The notes beneath the pieces are model-generated. The model did no database searches, had not been told where the DNA came from, and was given only the letters and a program-made list of their open reading frames with translations. Positions 19,244-28,286 of a DNA stretch of 64,000 nt are shown piece after piece. The stretch lies in NCBI RefSeq assembly GCF_009789535.1, contig NZ_WSUT01000005.1, forward strand, positions 496,001-560,000. The letters are read 5' to 3'. This DNA comes from Sphingomonas carotinifaciens (GTDB lineage Bacteria; Pseudomonadota; Alphaproteobacteria; Sphingomonadales; Sphingomonadaceae). Within the stretch, counting starts at the first letter, position 1, and the number at the start of each line of letters is the position of its first letter. Made by a program: the position numbers and the translations under genes.

Positions 19244-20008
19244 ATGACCATAACCCCCCTCACCACCCCGCTTCTCACCCCCATCCCCCACGGCTTCCTC
19301 GGCCGCCACGGCGGCGTCTCGACGGGCCTCCACAATGGCCTGAACGTCGGCCTCGGCTCGGAGGACGATCGCGACGCCGTGCAGGAAAACCGCACCCGCG
19401 CCCGCGACGCGGTCCTCCCCGGTGCCCGCCTCGTCACCCTCTACCAGATCCACTCCGCTGAGGCCGTCACCCTGCGCACCGCGCCCGAGGACGATGTCCG
19501 CCCCGAAGGCGACGCCCTCGTCACCGACCGCCCCGGTCTCCTTCTCGGCATCCTCACCGCCGACTGCGCCCCCGTCCTCTTCGCCGATGCCCAGGCGGGC
19601 GTCATCGGCGCCGCCCATGCCGGATGGAAGGGGGCGCTTGCCGGCGTGACCGACGCCACCCTCGCCGCGATGGAAGCGCTCGGCGCCGACCGTGCCCGCA
19701 TCGTCGCCGCGATCGGCCCCTGCATCGCCCGCACCAGCTACGAGGTCGACGCCGCCTTCCTCGCCCGCTTTACCGCCGCCGACCCCGCCAACGAGCGCTT
19801 CTTCCAGCCGGCGCGCGCCGATCACCACCGCTTCGATCTCGAAGCCTATGTCGCCCACCGCCTCGCGGCCGCCGGCATCACCCGCGTCGCCGCACTCGGC
19901 CAGGACACCTACGCGCAGACCGACCGCTACTTCAGCTACCGCCGCGCCACCCACCGCGCCGAACCCTCCTACGGCCGCCAGATTAGCCTGATCGGCCTGC
20001 CCGACTAG
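19244..20008 (+). CDS. pgeF: Peptidoglycan editing factor (purine nucleoside/laccase-domain protein)
   Basis: The 254-residue protein has 'HGFLGRHGGVSTGLHNGLNV', 'LVTLYQIHSAEAV', 'GLLLGILTADCAPVLFAD', 'IGAAHAGWKGALAG' and 'AAIGPCIARTSYEVD', which supply the His/Cys metal ligands of the DUF152/laccase-domain family. Members act on purine nucleosides and, as PgeF, remove mis-incorporated residues from peptidoglycan precursors. No convincing ribosome site is visible, and the 5' side is a palindromic repeat, so the promoter location is unclear. Start chosen by family alignment. Confidence 0.93.
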   Translation: MTITPLTTPLLTPIPHGFLGRHGGVSTGLHNGLNVGLGSEDDRDAVQENRTRARDAVLPGARLVTLYQIHSAEAVTLRTAPEDDVRPEGDALVTDRPGLLLGILTADCAPVLFADAQAGVIGAAHAGWKGALAGVTDATLAAMEALGADRARIVAAIGPCIARTSYEVDAAFLARFTAADPANERFFQPARADHHRFDLEAYVAHRLAAAGITRVAALGQDTYAQTDRYFSYRRATHRAEPSYGRQISLIGLPD

Positions 20009-20312
20009 AACCGGACACGATCGCGATCGTACGGGCCAAGCCCCCCGGCACGCGGCGCGGAAGGAGGCGCTGTCCTACACACCCCGTTTCCGCTATGTTC
20101 CGGGCATGGGTCAGGCTCGCTCCCTCCACCTTCTTCCAATCGGCACGATTGCAAAAAAGGTAAGTGGACACGCAAGGGGGGACGTAGTGTCCACTTCCGC
20201 GGGTGAACCGAGCAAGTCCCGCGAATCACGCCCTTTCCCTTCCCCCATCGCCACCGCTACCCTGCCCCCATCCCGCCCGACAGAGGCGGCCCCCTTCGCA
20301 GGAGACCAGCGC
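20009..20312. promoter_or_regulatory. Leader region of the PLP enzyme gene with a perfect 10-bp hairpin
   Basis: This 304-bp gap has no convincing gene. AAGTGGACAC at 20162-20171 pairs perfectly with GTGTCCACTT at 20187-20196 around a 15-base purine-rich loop. It lies about 115 bp before the downstream ATG, within the likely 5' leader or promoter. The open frame that runs through it from 20106 continues into the enzyme but has non-conserved composition. It could be an operator or attenuator; it does not resemble the SAM-II riboswitch that I considered. Confidence 0.4.
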
Positions 20313-21614
20313 ATGCCCGACGAATCCGATCTCACCGGCACGCCCCAGACCAATGCGCCCAAGGCCGAGCCCCGCACGCTCGGCGCCCGCAAGCTGAAAC
20401 CCGCCACGATGATGATGGGCCATGGCTATGACCCGACCCTGTCGGAAGGCTCGCTGAAACCGCCGATCTTTCTCACCTCGACCTTTGTCTTCCCCAACGC
20501 CGCCGCCGGCAAACGCCATTTCGAGGGCGTGACCGGCAAGCGGCCCGGCGGCGCGGAGGGTCTGGTCTATTCCCGCTTCAACGGCCCCAATCAGGAAATA
20601 CTCGAGGACCGCCTGGCGATCTGGGAAGAGGCGGAGGACGCGCTGGCCTTTTCCAGCGGCATGGCCGCGATCGCCACGCTGTTCCTGTCGCTGGTCCAGC
20701 CCGGCGACACCATCGTCCATTCCGGTCCGCTCTATGCCGCCACCGAAACGCTGATCGGCCGCGTGCTCGGCCGTTTCGGGGTCAAGTGGCTCGACTTCCC
20801 CGCCGGTGCCACCCGCGAGGAGATAGAGGGCGTGCTGGAACGCGCCGGCGATGGCCGCATCGCGCTCATCTATCTGGAAAGCCCGGCCAACCCGACCAAT
20901 GTGCTGGTCGATATCGAGGCGGTGGTCGCCGCCCGCGACGCCCGCTTCCCCGGCGAGAACCGGCCGCCGATCGCGATCGACAACACCTTTCTGGGCCCGC
21001 TCTGGCAACAGCCGCTGCGCCACGGCGCCGATCTCGTCGTCTACAGCCTCACCAAATATGCCGGCGGCCATTCCGATCTGGTCGCGGGTGGCGTGCTGGG
21101 GTCGAAGGCGCTGATCAACACCGTCCGCCCGATGCGCAACACGATCGGCACGATCTGCGACCCCAACACCGCCTGGATGCTGCTGCGCAGCCTGGAGACG
21201 CTGGAACTCCGCATGAGCCGCGCCGGCGAGAACGCCGCCAGGGTCTGCGCCTACTTACGCGATCACCCGAAGGTGGAGCGGATGGGCTATCTCGGCTTCA
21301 TCACCGACCCGCGCCAGCAGGATATCTACGACCGCCACTGCACCGGCGCCGGTTCCACCTTCTCGCTCTACCTGAAGGGCGGCGAGGCGGAGGCATTCCG
21401 CTTCCTGGACGCGCTGCGCATCGCCAAGCTGGCGGTCAGCCTGGGCGGCACCGAGACGCTTGCCAGCCATCCCGCGGCGATGACGCACCTGTCGGTCCCC
21501 GACGAACGCAAGGCCGCGCTCGCCATCACCGACAATCTGGTGCGCATCTCGATCGGCGTGGAGGACGCCGACGACCTCATCGCCGACTTCGAACAGGCCC
21601 TGGCCGCGATCTAA
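20313..21614 (+). CDS. PLP-dependent transsulfuration enzyme (cystathionine gamma-synthase / methionine gamma-lyase family)
   Basis: The 433-residue protein carries 'YSRFNGPNQEILEDRLA' (phosphate/PLP contacts from the neighbouring subunit), 'AFSSGMAAIATLFLSL', 'YLESPANPTNVLVDIEAV', 'IAIDNTFLGPLWQQPL' and the PLP lysine in 'VYSLTKYAGGHSDLVAGG'. The exact reaction (synthase, lyase or sulfhydrylase) cannot be fixed from sequence alone. An in-frame ATG at 20106 would add a non-conserved 69-residue extension. The ATG at 20313 follows an AGGAGA site and is preferred. It converges on rpoN across a repeat fragment. Confidence 0.9.
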   Translation: MPDESDLTGTPQTNAPKAEPRTLGARKLKPATMMMGHGYDPTLSEGSLKPPIFLTSTFVFPNAAAGKRHFEGVTGKRPGGAEGLVYSRFNGPNQEILEDRLAIWEEAEDALAFSSGMAAIATLFLSLVQPGDTIVHSGPLYAATETLIGRVLGRFGVKWLDFPAGATREEIEGVLERAGDGRIALIYLESPANPTNVLVDIEAVVAARDARFPGENRPPIAIDNTFLGPLWQQPLRHGADLVVYSLTKYAGGHSDLVAGGVLGSKALINTVRPMRNTIGTICDPNTAWMLLRSLETLELRMSRAGENAARVCAYLRDHPKVERMGYLGFITDPRQQDIYDRHCTGAGSTFSLYLKGGEAEAFRFLDALRIAKLAVSLGGTETLASHPAAMTHLSVPDERKAALAITDNLVRISIGVEDADDLIADFEQALAAI

Positions 21615-21618
21615 AACA

Positions 21619-21713
21619 CCCTCTCCCCTTGGGGGAGAGGGAAGGGGCCCGCTGCCGCCAGGCAGTGGGAAGGGTAAGGGGGCGCCCAGCAGTGCTGCGC
21701 TGCTTGGCGACCC
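21619..21713. repeat. Intergenic palindromic repeat, truncated copy 3
   Basis: It begins with the CCCTCTCCCC/GGGGGAGAGGG module and contains GGCAGTGGGAAGGGTAAGGG and the CAGCAGTGCTGCGCTGCT stretch, as in copies 1 and 4. It then stops at the rpoN stop codon. The rpoN TAG lies in sequence resembling the repeat's CCCCTCACCC module, suggesting that the element abuts or forms the gene end. Confidence 0.7.
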
Positions 21714-23204
21714 CTACCCCGCCAGCGCCCGGGCCCGCCGCCGCTGCACCGAACTGCCGATCCCCATCGCCTCCCGGTACTTGGCCACCGTCCGCCGCGC
21801 GATGTCGAAGCCCTTGGCCTGCAACAGCTCGACCAGCGTATCGTCCGACAGGATCTTGGCCCCCTCGCCCGCGATCAGCGCGCGGATCGCGCTCTTCACC
21901 GCCTCCGCCGATACCGCGTCGCCCCCGTCCGCCGCCTGAATCGCCGAGGTGAAGAAGTATTTCAGCTCGAACAGCCCGCGCGCACAGCTCAGATATTTGT
22001 TGCTCGTCACCCGGCTGACCGTCGATTCGTGCATCTCGATCGCCTCGGCCACCTTTGCCAGCGTCAGCGGCTTCAAATGCGCCACGCCGTGCAGGAAGAA
22101 TGCCTCCTGCTGCTTCACGATCTCGGTCGCGACCCGGATGATCGTGCGCTGCCGCTGGTCCAGCGCCTTGATCAGCCAGTTGGCGCTCGCCAGGCAATCG
22201 TTCAGCCACGCCTTGGATGCCTTGTCCTGCGGCCCGTGCGACAGCTCGTGATAATAGCGCCGGTTGACCAGCACCCGCGGCAGGGTCGCGACGTTCAGCT
22301 CGATCCCCCAGCCATTTCTGGTGCGCGCGACGAACAGATCGGGCACCACCGCCTGCATCGCCTCGCCGCCGTAACGGCATCCCGGCTTCGGATCGTAGCC
22401 GCGCAGCTCGCGGATCATGTCCGCCATGTCCTCGTCATCGACGCCGCAGATGCGCTTCAACCGGCCGAGATCACCGCGCGCCAGCAGGTCCAGATGATCC
22501 AGCAGCCGCGCCATGCATGGATCGTAGCGGTCCGCCTCGCGCGCCTGGATCGCCAGGCATTCGCCCAGGTCGCGCGCGCCGACGCCGGTCGGGTCGAAGG
22601 TCTGGACGATGGCCAGCACCGCCTCCACCCGCTCGGCCTCCACGCCCAACCGCTCGGCGATCTCCGCGGTGGCCACGGTCAGATACCCCGCCTCGTCGAT
22701 CTGGTCGATCAGGTGCGCCGCGATGAACGCATCCGCCCCCCCGACCGCGACCGCTGCCTGCGCCGCCAGATGCTCGCCTAGACTCACCTCGCCCTCGGAC
22801 AGCGTATCCAGATCGGGCGCCTCGGCCCCCATCGCGCCGCCGCCGCCACCGGTCAGGCCCAGGGCACCGTCCAGCGCCGCCCCGCCGTCGCTCACGCTGT
22901 CCTGCTGATGGCTTTCGGTGGCATAGTCGAGGTCCAGCGCACGATCCTCCGCCGGAGCCGTGCCCGCCACCAGCTCGTCCGCCCCCGCCGGCGCATCGCG
23001 CTCGACCCGTTCGGGCCGCACCACCTCGTCGGTGGCGGGCGCCTCCAGCAGCGGGTTGCGCTCCACCTCGTCGGCGATGAACGCCTCGATCTCCAGGTTG
23101 GACAGCGTCAGCAGCTTGATCGCCTGCTGCAACTGCGGCGTCATCACCAGCGACTGGCTTTGACGAATATCGAGGCGGGGCGCGAGGCTCATCCGCGCCG
23201 CCAT
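21714..23204 (-). CDS. rpoN: RNA polymerase sigma-54 factor
   Basis: The 496-residue protein has the glutamine-rich region I ('QSQSLVMTPQLQQAIKLLTL'), an acidic region II, the core-binding region ('DPTGVGARDLGECLAIQA'), the HTH-containing region ('EAIEMHESTVSRVTSNKYL') and the C-terminal RpoN box 'ARRTVAKYREAMGI', which contacts the -24 element. It directs transcription from -24/-12 promoters with ATP-dependent activators. Three such promoters are visible in the flagellar part of this window. It is last in a set rnd-lptC-lptA-lptB-rpoN; the hpf and ptsN genes that often follow rpoN are absent here. Confidence 0.97.
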   Translation of the reverse strand: MAARMSLAPRLDIRQSQSLVMTPQLQQAIKLLTLSNLEIEAFIADEVERNPLLEAPATDEVVRPERVERDAPAGADELVAGTAPAEDRALDLDYATESHQQDSVSDGGAALDGALGLTGGGGGAMGAEAPDLDTLSEGEVSLGEHLAAQAAVAVGGADAFIAAHLIDQIDEAGYLTVATAEIAERLGVEAERVEAVLAIVQTFDPTGVGARDLGECLAIQAREADRYDPCMARLLDHLDLLARGDLGRLKRICGVDDEDMADMIRELRGYDPKPGCRYGGEAMQAVVPDLFVARTRNGWGIELNVATLPRVLVNRRYYHELSHGPQDKASKAWLNDCLASANWLIKALDQRQRTIIRVATEIVKQQEAFFLHGVAHLKPLTLAKVAEAIEMHESTVSRVTSNKYLSCARGLFELKYFFTSAIQAADGGDAVSAEAVKSAIRALIAGEGAKILSDDTLVELLQAKGFDIARRTVAKYREAMGIGSSVQRRRARALAG

Positions 23205-23237
23205 GGCAGGGGAAGGACGCCGCCTGCCGCCATCGCG

Positions 23238-24035
23238 CTACAGCGAGAAGCCCTCGCCCAGATACAGCCGCCGCACATTGGCATCGGCGACCAGTTCGGC
23301 GGGCGATCCGGTGAACAGCACGCGCCCGTCGTAGATGATGTAGGCGCGGTCGACGATGTCCAGCGTTTCGCGGACATTATGGTCGGTGATCAGCACGCCG
23401 ATGTCGCGGCGCTTCAGGTCCTTCACCAGATCGCGGATGTCGGCGATCGAGATCGGGTCGATGCCGGCGAACGGCTCGTCGAGCAGCATGATCGACGGAT
23501 CGGCGGCCAGCGCGCGCGCAATCTCCGCCCGGCGCCGCTCGCCGCCCGACAATGCCATGGCAGGCGCGGCGCGCAGCCGGGTCAGCCCGAACTCCTCCAG
23601 CAGCCGGTCCAGCTTTTCCGCCCGCGCCTTCGGATCGGGTTCGGACAGCTCCAGCACCGTCAGGATGTTCTTTTCGATGGAAAGCCCGCGAAAGATGCTG
23701 GTTTCCTGCGGCAGATAACCCAGCCCCAGCACCGCGCGGCGATACATGGGCAGGCCGGTGATATCGTCGCCGTCCAGCATGATGCGCCCCGAATCGGGCT
23801 TCACCAGTCCCATCACCGAATAGAAGCAGGTCGTCTTGCCCGCCCCGTTCGGGCCCAGCAGACCGATCACCTCGCCGCGCCCGACCGACACCGAAACGTC
23901 GGTCAGCACCACGCGCTTGTCGTAGCTCTTGGCGATCGACACCACCTGCAGGCCGCGCGACACCGGCGGCTCGGCGATCGGCTCGGGCGTGGGCCGCGCC
24001 TGCTGGATCGTATCGGGAGCGTCTGTCTGGTCCAT
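23238..24035 (-). CDS. lptB: LPS export ABC transporter ATPase
   Basis: The 265-residue ATPase has Walker A 'GLLGPNGAGKTTCFYSVMGL', signature 'ALSGGERRRAEIARAL', Walker B 'SIMLLDEPFAGIDP' and H-loop 'LITDHNVRETLDI'. The order and neighbours (lptA, lptC upstream, rpoN downstream) identify it as LptB, which powers LPS transfer from the inner membrane. It has an N-terminal extension of about 40 residues before the usual start. The ATG at 24035 is favoured over 24074 because the latter adds a non-conserved cysteine-containing tail. Confidence 0.95.
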   Translation of the reverse strand: MDQTDAPDTIQQARPTPEPIAEPPVSRGLQVVSIAKSYDKRVVLTDVSVSVGRGEVIGLLGPNGAGKTTCFYSVMGLVKPDSGRIMLDGDDITGLPMYRRAVLGLGYLPQETSIFRGLSIEKNILTVLELSEPDPKARAEKLDRLLEEFGLTRLRAAPAMALSGGERRRAEIARALAADPSIMLLDEPFAGIDPISIADIRDLVKDLKRRDIGVLITDHNVRETLDIVDRAYIIYDGRVLFTGSPAELVADANVRRLYLGEGFSL

Positions 24036-24083
24036 CACATCGCGTCCTTTACGACCGGCGGCGCACGCCTGCAAATTTGACGA

Positions 24084-24647
24084 TCAGTTGCGGTCGGGCA
24101 CCGAGAAGGTGCCGGTCACCCGGCCGTTCGTGCGTGTCGTGCCGTTCGGCGCGGCCGCACCGTTGTTGCCGCCACCGGCCACCGCCGAACCGTCGATCAC
24201 CGCGCGGCCGGTATCCATGTTGATCGTCAGCCGCCCGCCATTCACCGTATTCCCGCCCTGGGTCAGCGACACGCCGCCCAGCATGGTGATGACCCGGCGA
24301 TTGAGGTCGTAGATCGCATATTGGCTGCGCGCGGTCTGGTCCGGCCGGCGCACGACGACGCTGCCCGATGCATCCAGTTGCGACACCTGCGGATTACCCC
24401 CGATCACCTGGCCGGTATAGGCCACCGTCATCCGCGCCGCGTTCAGCGTCATCTCCGCCTGGCGCACCGATACGTTGCCGACCAGCACGGCGCGGTTCGC
24501 CTTGTCCTGCAGCTCGATGTGATCCGCCCCGAAATCGATCGGTGCGCGGCTGTTGTGCCGCTGCTGCGCGACGGCGGGGCCCGCCAGCGCGACGGGTACC
24601 GTCAAAAGGGCGGGAGCCAGAAGAACGGATGCGAGGTGCGTCTGCAT
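24084..24647 (-). CDS. lptA: LPS transport periplasmic protein LptA
   Basis: The 187-residue protein has a signal peptide ending 'AGPAVA-QQ' near residue 28. A beta-jellyroll OstA-type domain follows ('IDFGADHIELQDKANRAVLV', 'GNVSVRQAEMTLNAARMTV', 'GGVSLTQGGNTVNGGRLTIN'). It forms the periplasmic bridge that carries LPS. The C-terminus ends in a Gly/Asn/Thr-rich disordered tail. It lies between lptC (18-bp gap) and lptB (48-bp gap). Confidence 0.93.
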   Translation of the reverse strand: MQTHLASVLLAPALLTVPVALAGPAVAQQRHNSRAPIDFGADHIELQDKANRAVLVGNVSVRQAEMTLNAARMTVAYTGQVIGGNPQVSQLDASGSVVVRRPDQTARSQYAIYDLNRRVITMLGGVSLTQGGNTVNGGRLTINMDTGRAVIDGSAVAGGGNNGAAAPNGTTRTNGRVTGTFSVPDRN

Positions 24648-24665
24648 GGCGCGCTATCTCGGCTT

Positions 24666-25292
24666 TTACGGCACGATCCGCAAGCGGGCATTGCCGTCCA
24701 GCGTCACCGTTCTGTCCTCCAGGTTGGCGCGCAATTTGTTGGCGCTGAACGTGCCCTGCTTGGTCCGTCCCGTCACCGCGCCGCCGCTTTCCAGCGTGCG
24801 CTGGTGCAGGTCCACCGTCGCATCGCGCGTTTGCAGCGAATAGCCGCCTTCGGACTGCACGTTCAGCGGTCCGTCCAGCCGCACCTGCTCCGTGCGCATG
24901 TCATAGCGCCCGGTGTTCGCGCGAATGCTGGCCGGGCCGTCGCTCAGCCGGATTTCCGCTGCCAATTGACGCAGTTGCACCACCGGCTCGGCCGAACTGC
25001 GCTGCAACGCCGATCCCGCGGTCAGCTCGAACGGCTGCCCCTTCGTATCCTGCCCGCGATACTGCGCCGCCTGGATCTTCAAGCGCTCCTTCGCCACCTC
25101 GACCTTGTTCTTGTCCAGCACGAACGACACATCGCCCGACGAATAGACCGGCGCCATCACCAGAAACGCCGCCAGCACCCCGATCGACGCCGGCAACAGC
25201 CAGCGCGCGATCGCGATCACCCGGTCGTGCCGGCTGCCCGGCGCCGCCCAGATCTGGCGCTGCGAACGTTCGCGCTCGGCAATGGCGGACAT
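24666..25292 (-). CDS. lptC: LPS export protein LptC
   Basis: The 208-residue protein has one N-terminal membrane helix (residues about 26-47) and a periplasmic OstA/LptC-like beta domain ('GSALQRSSAEPVVQLRQLAA', 'ESGGAVTGRTKQGTFSANKL', 'LEDRTVTLDGNARLRIV'). It receives LPS from the inner-membrane transporter and passes it to LptA. The start at 25292 is 14 bp after the rnd stop. Identity is supported mostly by context plus the domain pattern, as LptC is poorly conserved. Confidence 0.9.
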   Translation of the reverse strand: MSAIAERERSQRQIWAAPGSRHDRVIAIARWLLPASIGVLAAFLVMAPVYSSGDVSFVLDKNKVEVAKERLKIQAAQYRGQDTKGQPFELTAGSALQRSSAEPVVQLRQLAAEIRLSDGPASIRANTGRYDMRTEQVRLDGPLNVQSEGGYSLQTRDATVDLHQRTLESGGAVTGRTKQGTFSANKLRANLEDRTVTLDGNARLRIVP

Positions 25293-25306
25293 GGATGCGC
25301 GCTCCC

Positions 25307-25927
25307 TCAGGCGTGGGCGAAGATGTCGATCTCGGGCCAGCCGGCCAGGTCCAGTTCCGCACGCGCCGGCAGGAAGTCGAAGCACGCCTGTGCGATCTCC
25401 ATCCGTCCTTCGCGCACCAGCCGCCGGTCCAGTTCCGCCTTCAACCGGTGCAGGTAACGCACGTCGGAGGCGGCATATTCCTTTTGCGCCTCGGACAATT
25501 CGGGCGCCCCCCAATCGGACGATTGCTGTGCCTTGGACAGCTCCTGCCCCAGCAGTTCGCGCACCAGTTCCTTCAGCCCGTGCCGGTCGGTATAGGTCCG
25601 CACCAGCCGCGAGGCGATCTTGGTGCAATAGACCGGCCCGGCGACCACGCCCAGATAATGCCGGATCGCCGCGATATCGAACCGCCCGAAATGATACAGC
25701 TTCAGCCGGTCGGGGTCGGACAACAGCGCGCGCAGGTTGGGCGCGGCATAGTCGCTGCCCGGTCCGAAGCGCACCAGATGCTCGTCCGCGCCGCCATCGG
25801 ACAATTGCACCACGCACAACCGGTCGCGCGGCGTGATCAGGCCCATCGTCTCGGTATCCACCGCAATGGCGGCGCCGGGCGCGAACAGGTCGGCGGGGAT
25901 GTCTTCTTCGTGCAGGTGAACGGTCAT
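25307..25927 (-). CDS. rnd: Ribonuclease D-like 3'-5' exonuclease (short form)
   Basis: The 206-residue protein consists of the DEDDy exonuclease domain only: Exo I 'IAVDTETMGL', Exo II 'HFGRFDIAAI' and Exo III 'EYAASDVRYLHRL' with the tyrosine. The HRDC domains of the longer E. coli RNase D (about 375 residues) are missing, as is usual for this alphaproteobacterial group. It probably trims stable RNA 3' ends. It is first in the set leading through lptCAB to rpoN and is divergent from the cold-shock gene. Confidence 0.9.
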   Translation of the reverse strand: MTVHLHEEDIPADLFAPGAAIAVDTETMGLITPRDRLCVVQLSDGGADEHLVRFGPGSDYAAPNLRALLSDPDRLKLYHFGRFDIAAIRHYLGVVAGPVYCTKIASRLVRTYTDRHGLKELVRELLGQELSKAQQSSDWGAPELSEAQKEYAASDVRYLHRLKAELDRRLVREGRMEIAQACFDFLPARAELDLAGWPEIDIFAHA

Positions 25928-26238
25928 GCATTCTGCCCTAGCGCCGCGACGGCGCCGGCTCAATGCCGCTCTGTACCTCCACGACCGACAGCAATCGGTG
26001 CGTTGCAATCGAAAATTTAGGAAAAACATCAATGCACATTGTGCCGTGGGAGCAACAAAGCATCGTTTATTCAGCAAAATGACAGGAACGCGCACGAATT
26101 TATTCGCGAGACGTGGCGTTGTGCGCTATGGCTGGAGATAAGGCGCAAAAGATTCGGCGCCGAAAAACCGCGCTATCGTCCGGCGCTCGGTTTTTCAGGA
26201 TTGGATTTGCGGGCGAACCGGGAAGACGAATAGGGCTT
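25928..26238. promoter_or_regulatory. AT-richer divergent spacer with leader hairpin of the cold-shock gene
   Basis: This 311-bp gap is clearly less GC-rich than its surroundings. GAAAAACCG at 26162-26170 pairs with CGGTTTTTC at 26188-26196 across a 17-base loop, 43 bp before the ATG at 26239. The right arm supplies a T-run, so it looks like an attenuator or a temperature-sensitive leader structure. Long structured leaders are a known property of cold-shock genes; the function here is inferred. No convincing gene is seen in the gap. Confidence 0.45.
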
Positions 26239-27078
<840 letters not shown>

Positions 27079-27099
27079 GCTCAGACTCCTGACGATCAG

Positions 27100-27133
27100 G
27101 CCCGGCTCCGTCACCGACGGGGCCGGGCTTTTT
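27100..27133 (+). terminator. Intrinsic terminator of the cold-shock gene
   Basis: A 13-bp GC-rich stem (27100-27112 with 27116-27128, one G-U pair), a three-base loop and a following TTTTT run form a classical terminator 21 bp after the stop codon. Confidence 0.85.
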
Positions 27134-27256
27134 CGTTCCCGGTTGATGCGCGTGGTGGCGTGCACGCATGACGATGCGGGATGCCACCACCCGGCCCCGC
27201 GGGCACCGCCCGCAGAGTCACATACCCTATGCCATTTCTGCCCGACCTCGCCGGCG

Positions 27257-27427
27257 TCAGCCCAGGCCGCGCGTCTGCGACGGTGGCGCGCGTTGCTCGC
27301 CCGCCGGTTCGGCCACACGCATGCTGAACACCGCGACCAGTATCAGCGCGAGGATCGCGCCAATGCCGAGACCGATCGCCAATCTGCGACTGGCGCGGTT
27401 GCCCGTCTTGCTGCCTTTTTCCACCAT
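27257..27427 (-). CDS. Small single-pass membrane protein, 56 aa
   Basis: A short leftward frame encodes 56 residues with a basic N-terminus ('KTGNRASRRL'), one strong membrane helix ('AIGLGIGAILALILVAVFSM') and a polar Pro/Gln tail. Three tandem ATG codons occur at 27433, 27430 and 27427. GAGAGG lies just before them and gives proper spacing only to the third, hence the chosen start. The family is unknown. The hydrophobic helix with flanking basic residues and a good ribosome site argue for a real gene. Confidence 0.6.
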   Translation of the reverse strand: MVEKGSKTGNRASRRLAIGLGIGAILALILVAVFSMRVAEPAGEQRAPPSQTRGLG

Positions 27428-27564
27428 CATCATCCTCTCGGGTCGATAAATTGCACGAAACCAACGCTTTGAATGAGGGATCGGTGCCGGTCGCGTCGCC
27501 CGCCCCTCCGCTTGCGCATCGTCTGTGGTGTCTTACATAATCAATACACCAACGGAGCATCGTC

Positions 27565-27918
27565 ATGGGCAAGAAGAAGAACCGAAAGCGGAAAGCAGCC
27601 GAGGCGGCACGGCAGACCGAAACAGGCGGCGGCACCCCACTCACCGCTCTGCAAGGCCTTGGCAGCGCCTTGCTGGATCAGCTTCGCAGTCCCCTTGGTC
27701 GCCAGGTGATCGCCGCCGCCCTGATCGCCGCTGCCGGCGCCATCAGTCGCGCCGGCCCGACCGCATCTTCGGGCTCTGAATCCTCAACCGGGGATGATGA
27801 AAAGCGCGATATGCCGGAACCGCCGGCGCCGCCGCCCTTTCCTCCCGAAATGACCAAGATCGCAGGCGTCGCCCTGAATGCGTTCGACAACTGGCTGGCG
27901 CACAAGACGCGCAGTTGA
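27565..27918 (+). CDS. Hypothetical protein, 117 aa
   Basis: No known family was recognised. The protein starts with a very basic segment ('GKKKNRKRKAAEAARQ'). It continues with a moderately hydrophobic helix ('GRQVIAAALIAAAGAISRAG'), a Ser/Glu/Asp-rich linker, a proline patch ('PEPPAPPPFPPEM') and a C-terminal amphipathic helix. It could be membrane-associated. ACGGAG precedes the ATG at a proper distance. Composition differs from shadow frames. It is divergent from the small membrane gene at 27427. Confidence 0.6.
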   Translation: MGKKKNRKRKAAEAARQTETGGGTPLTALQGLGSALLDQLRSPLGRQVIAAALIAAAGAISRAGPTASSGSESSTGDDEKRDMPEPPAPPPFPPEMTKIAGVALNAFDNWLAHKTRS

Positions 27919-28286
27919 GCCTATGCTTCGCGACGATGACATCATGGACCGGCGGGATGCCGATCGACGTCGGTCCACCGGGCGACCCTGATCAACTGAT
28001 ATCGGGGCGATCCGGATCATCGCCACAAGGGCGGGGATTGAAGACGGTTGCAGCGATACTGATGCGGATCAGCTTTTGGCAAAGTCAGCCAGATGATCCA
28101 CAGCATTGGCTCTGGCCCCCTGCCCGATCATCGGCCTTGCAATATCATGGCAAGGCCAGTTTCACCGTCGGACTAGCTACCCATTTCTGAGCAAATTGCC
28201 GGTTTTCGAGCCGATCTCCTATTTGCCCGGTTGACGCCACCCGGTGGCACGCTACGTCACGGCCAGATCAATCCAAGGAGCGTGTC
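27919..28286. promoter_or_regulatory. Long leader or promoter region of mucR with hairpin and palindrome
   Basis: This 368-bp gap holds no convincing gene. GGCCTTGC at 28133-28140 pairs perfectly with GCAAGGCC at 28150-28157 (nine-base loop). Closer to mucR, TTGACG at 28231-28236 is a good -35 box, and the palindrome GCCACCCGGTGGC at 28236-28248 lies between it and a weak -10 (TACGTC, 28253-28258). That is an operator-like arrangement. CAAGGAG at 28273-28279 is the ribosome site of mucR. Confidence 0.45.

Noticed and set aside
20009-20312. SAM-II type riboswitch upstream of the transsulfuration gene
   Set aside because: A hairpin is present but the conserved loop and pseudoknot sequences of SAM-II could not be matched.
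27915-28190. 91-codon frame after the hypothetical gene at 27565
   Set aside because: No ribosome site, it overlaps the preceding stop region, and it has no conserved-looking or periodic composition; the hairpin at 28133-28157 lies inside it.
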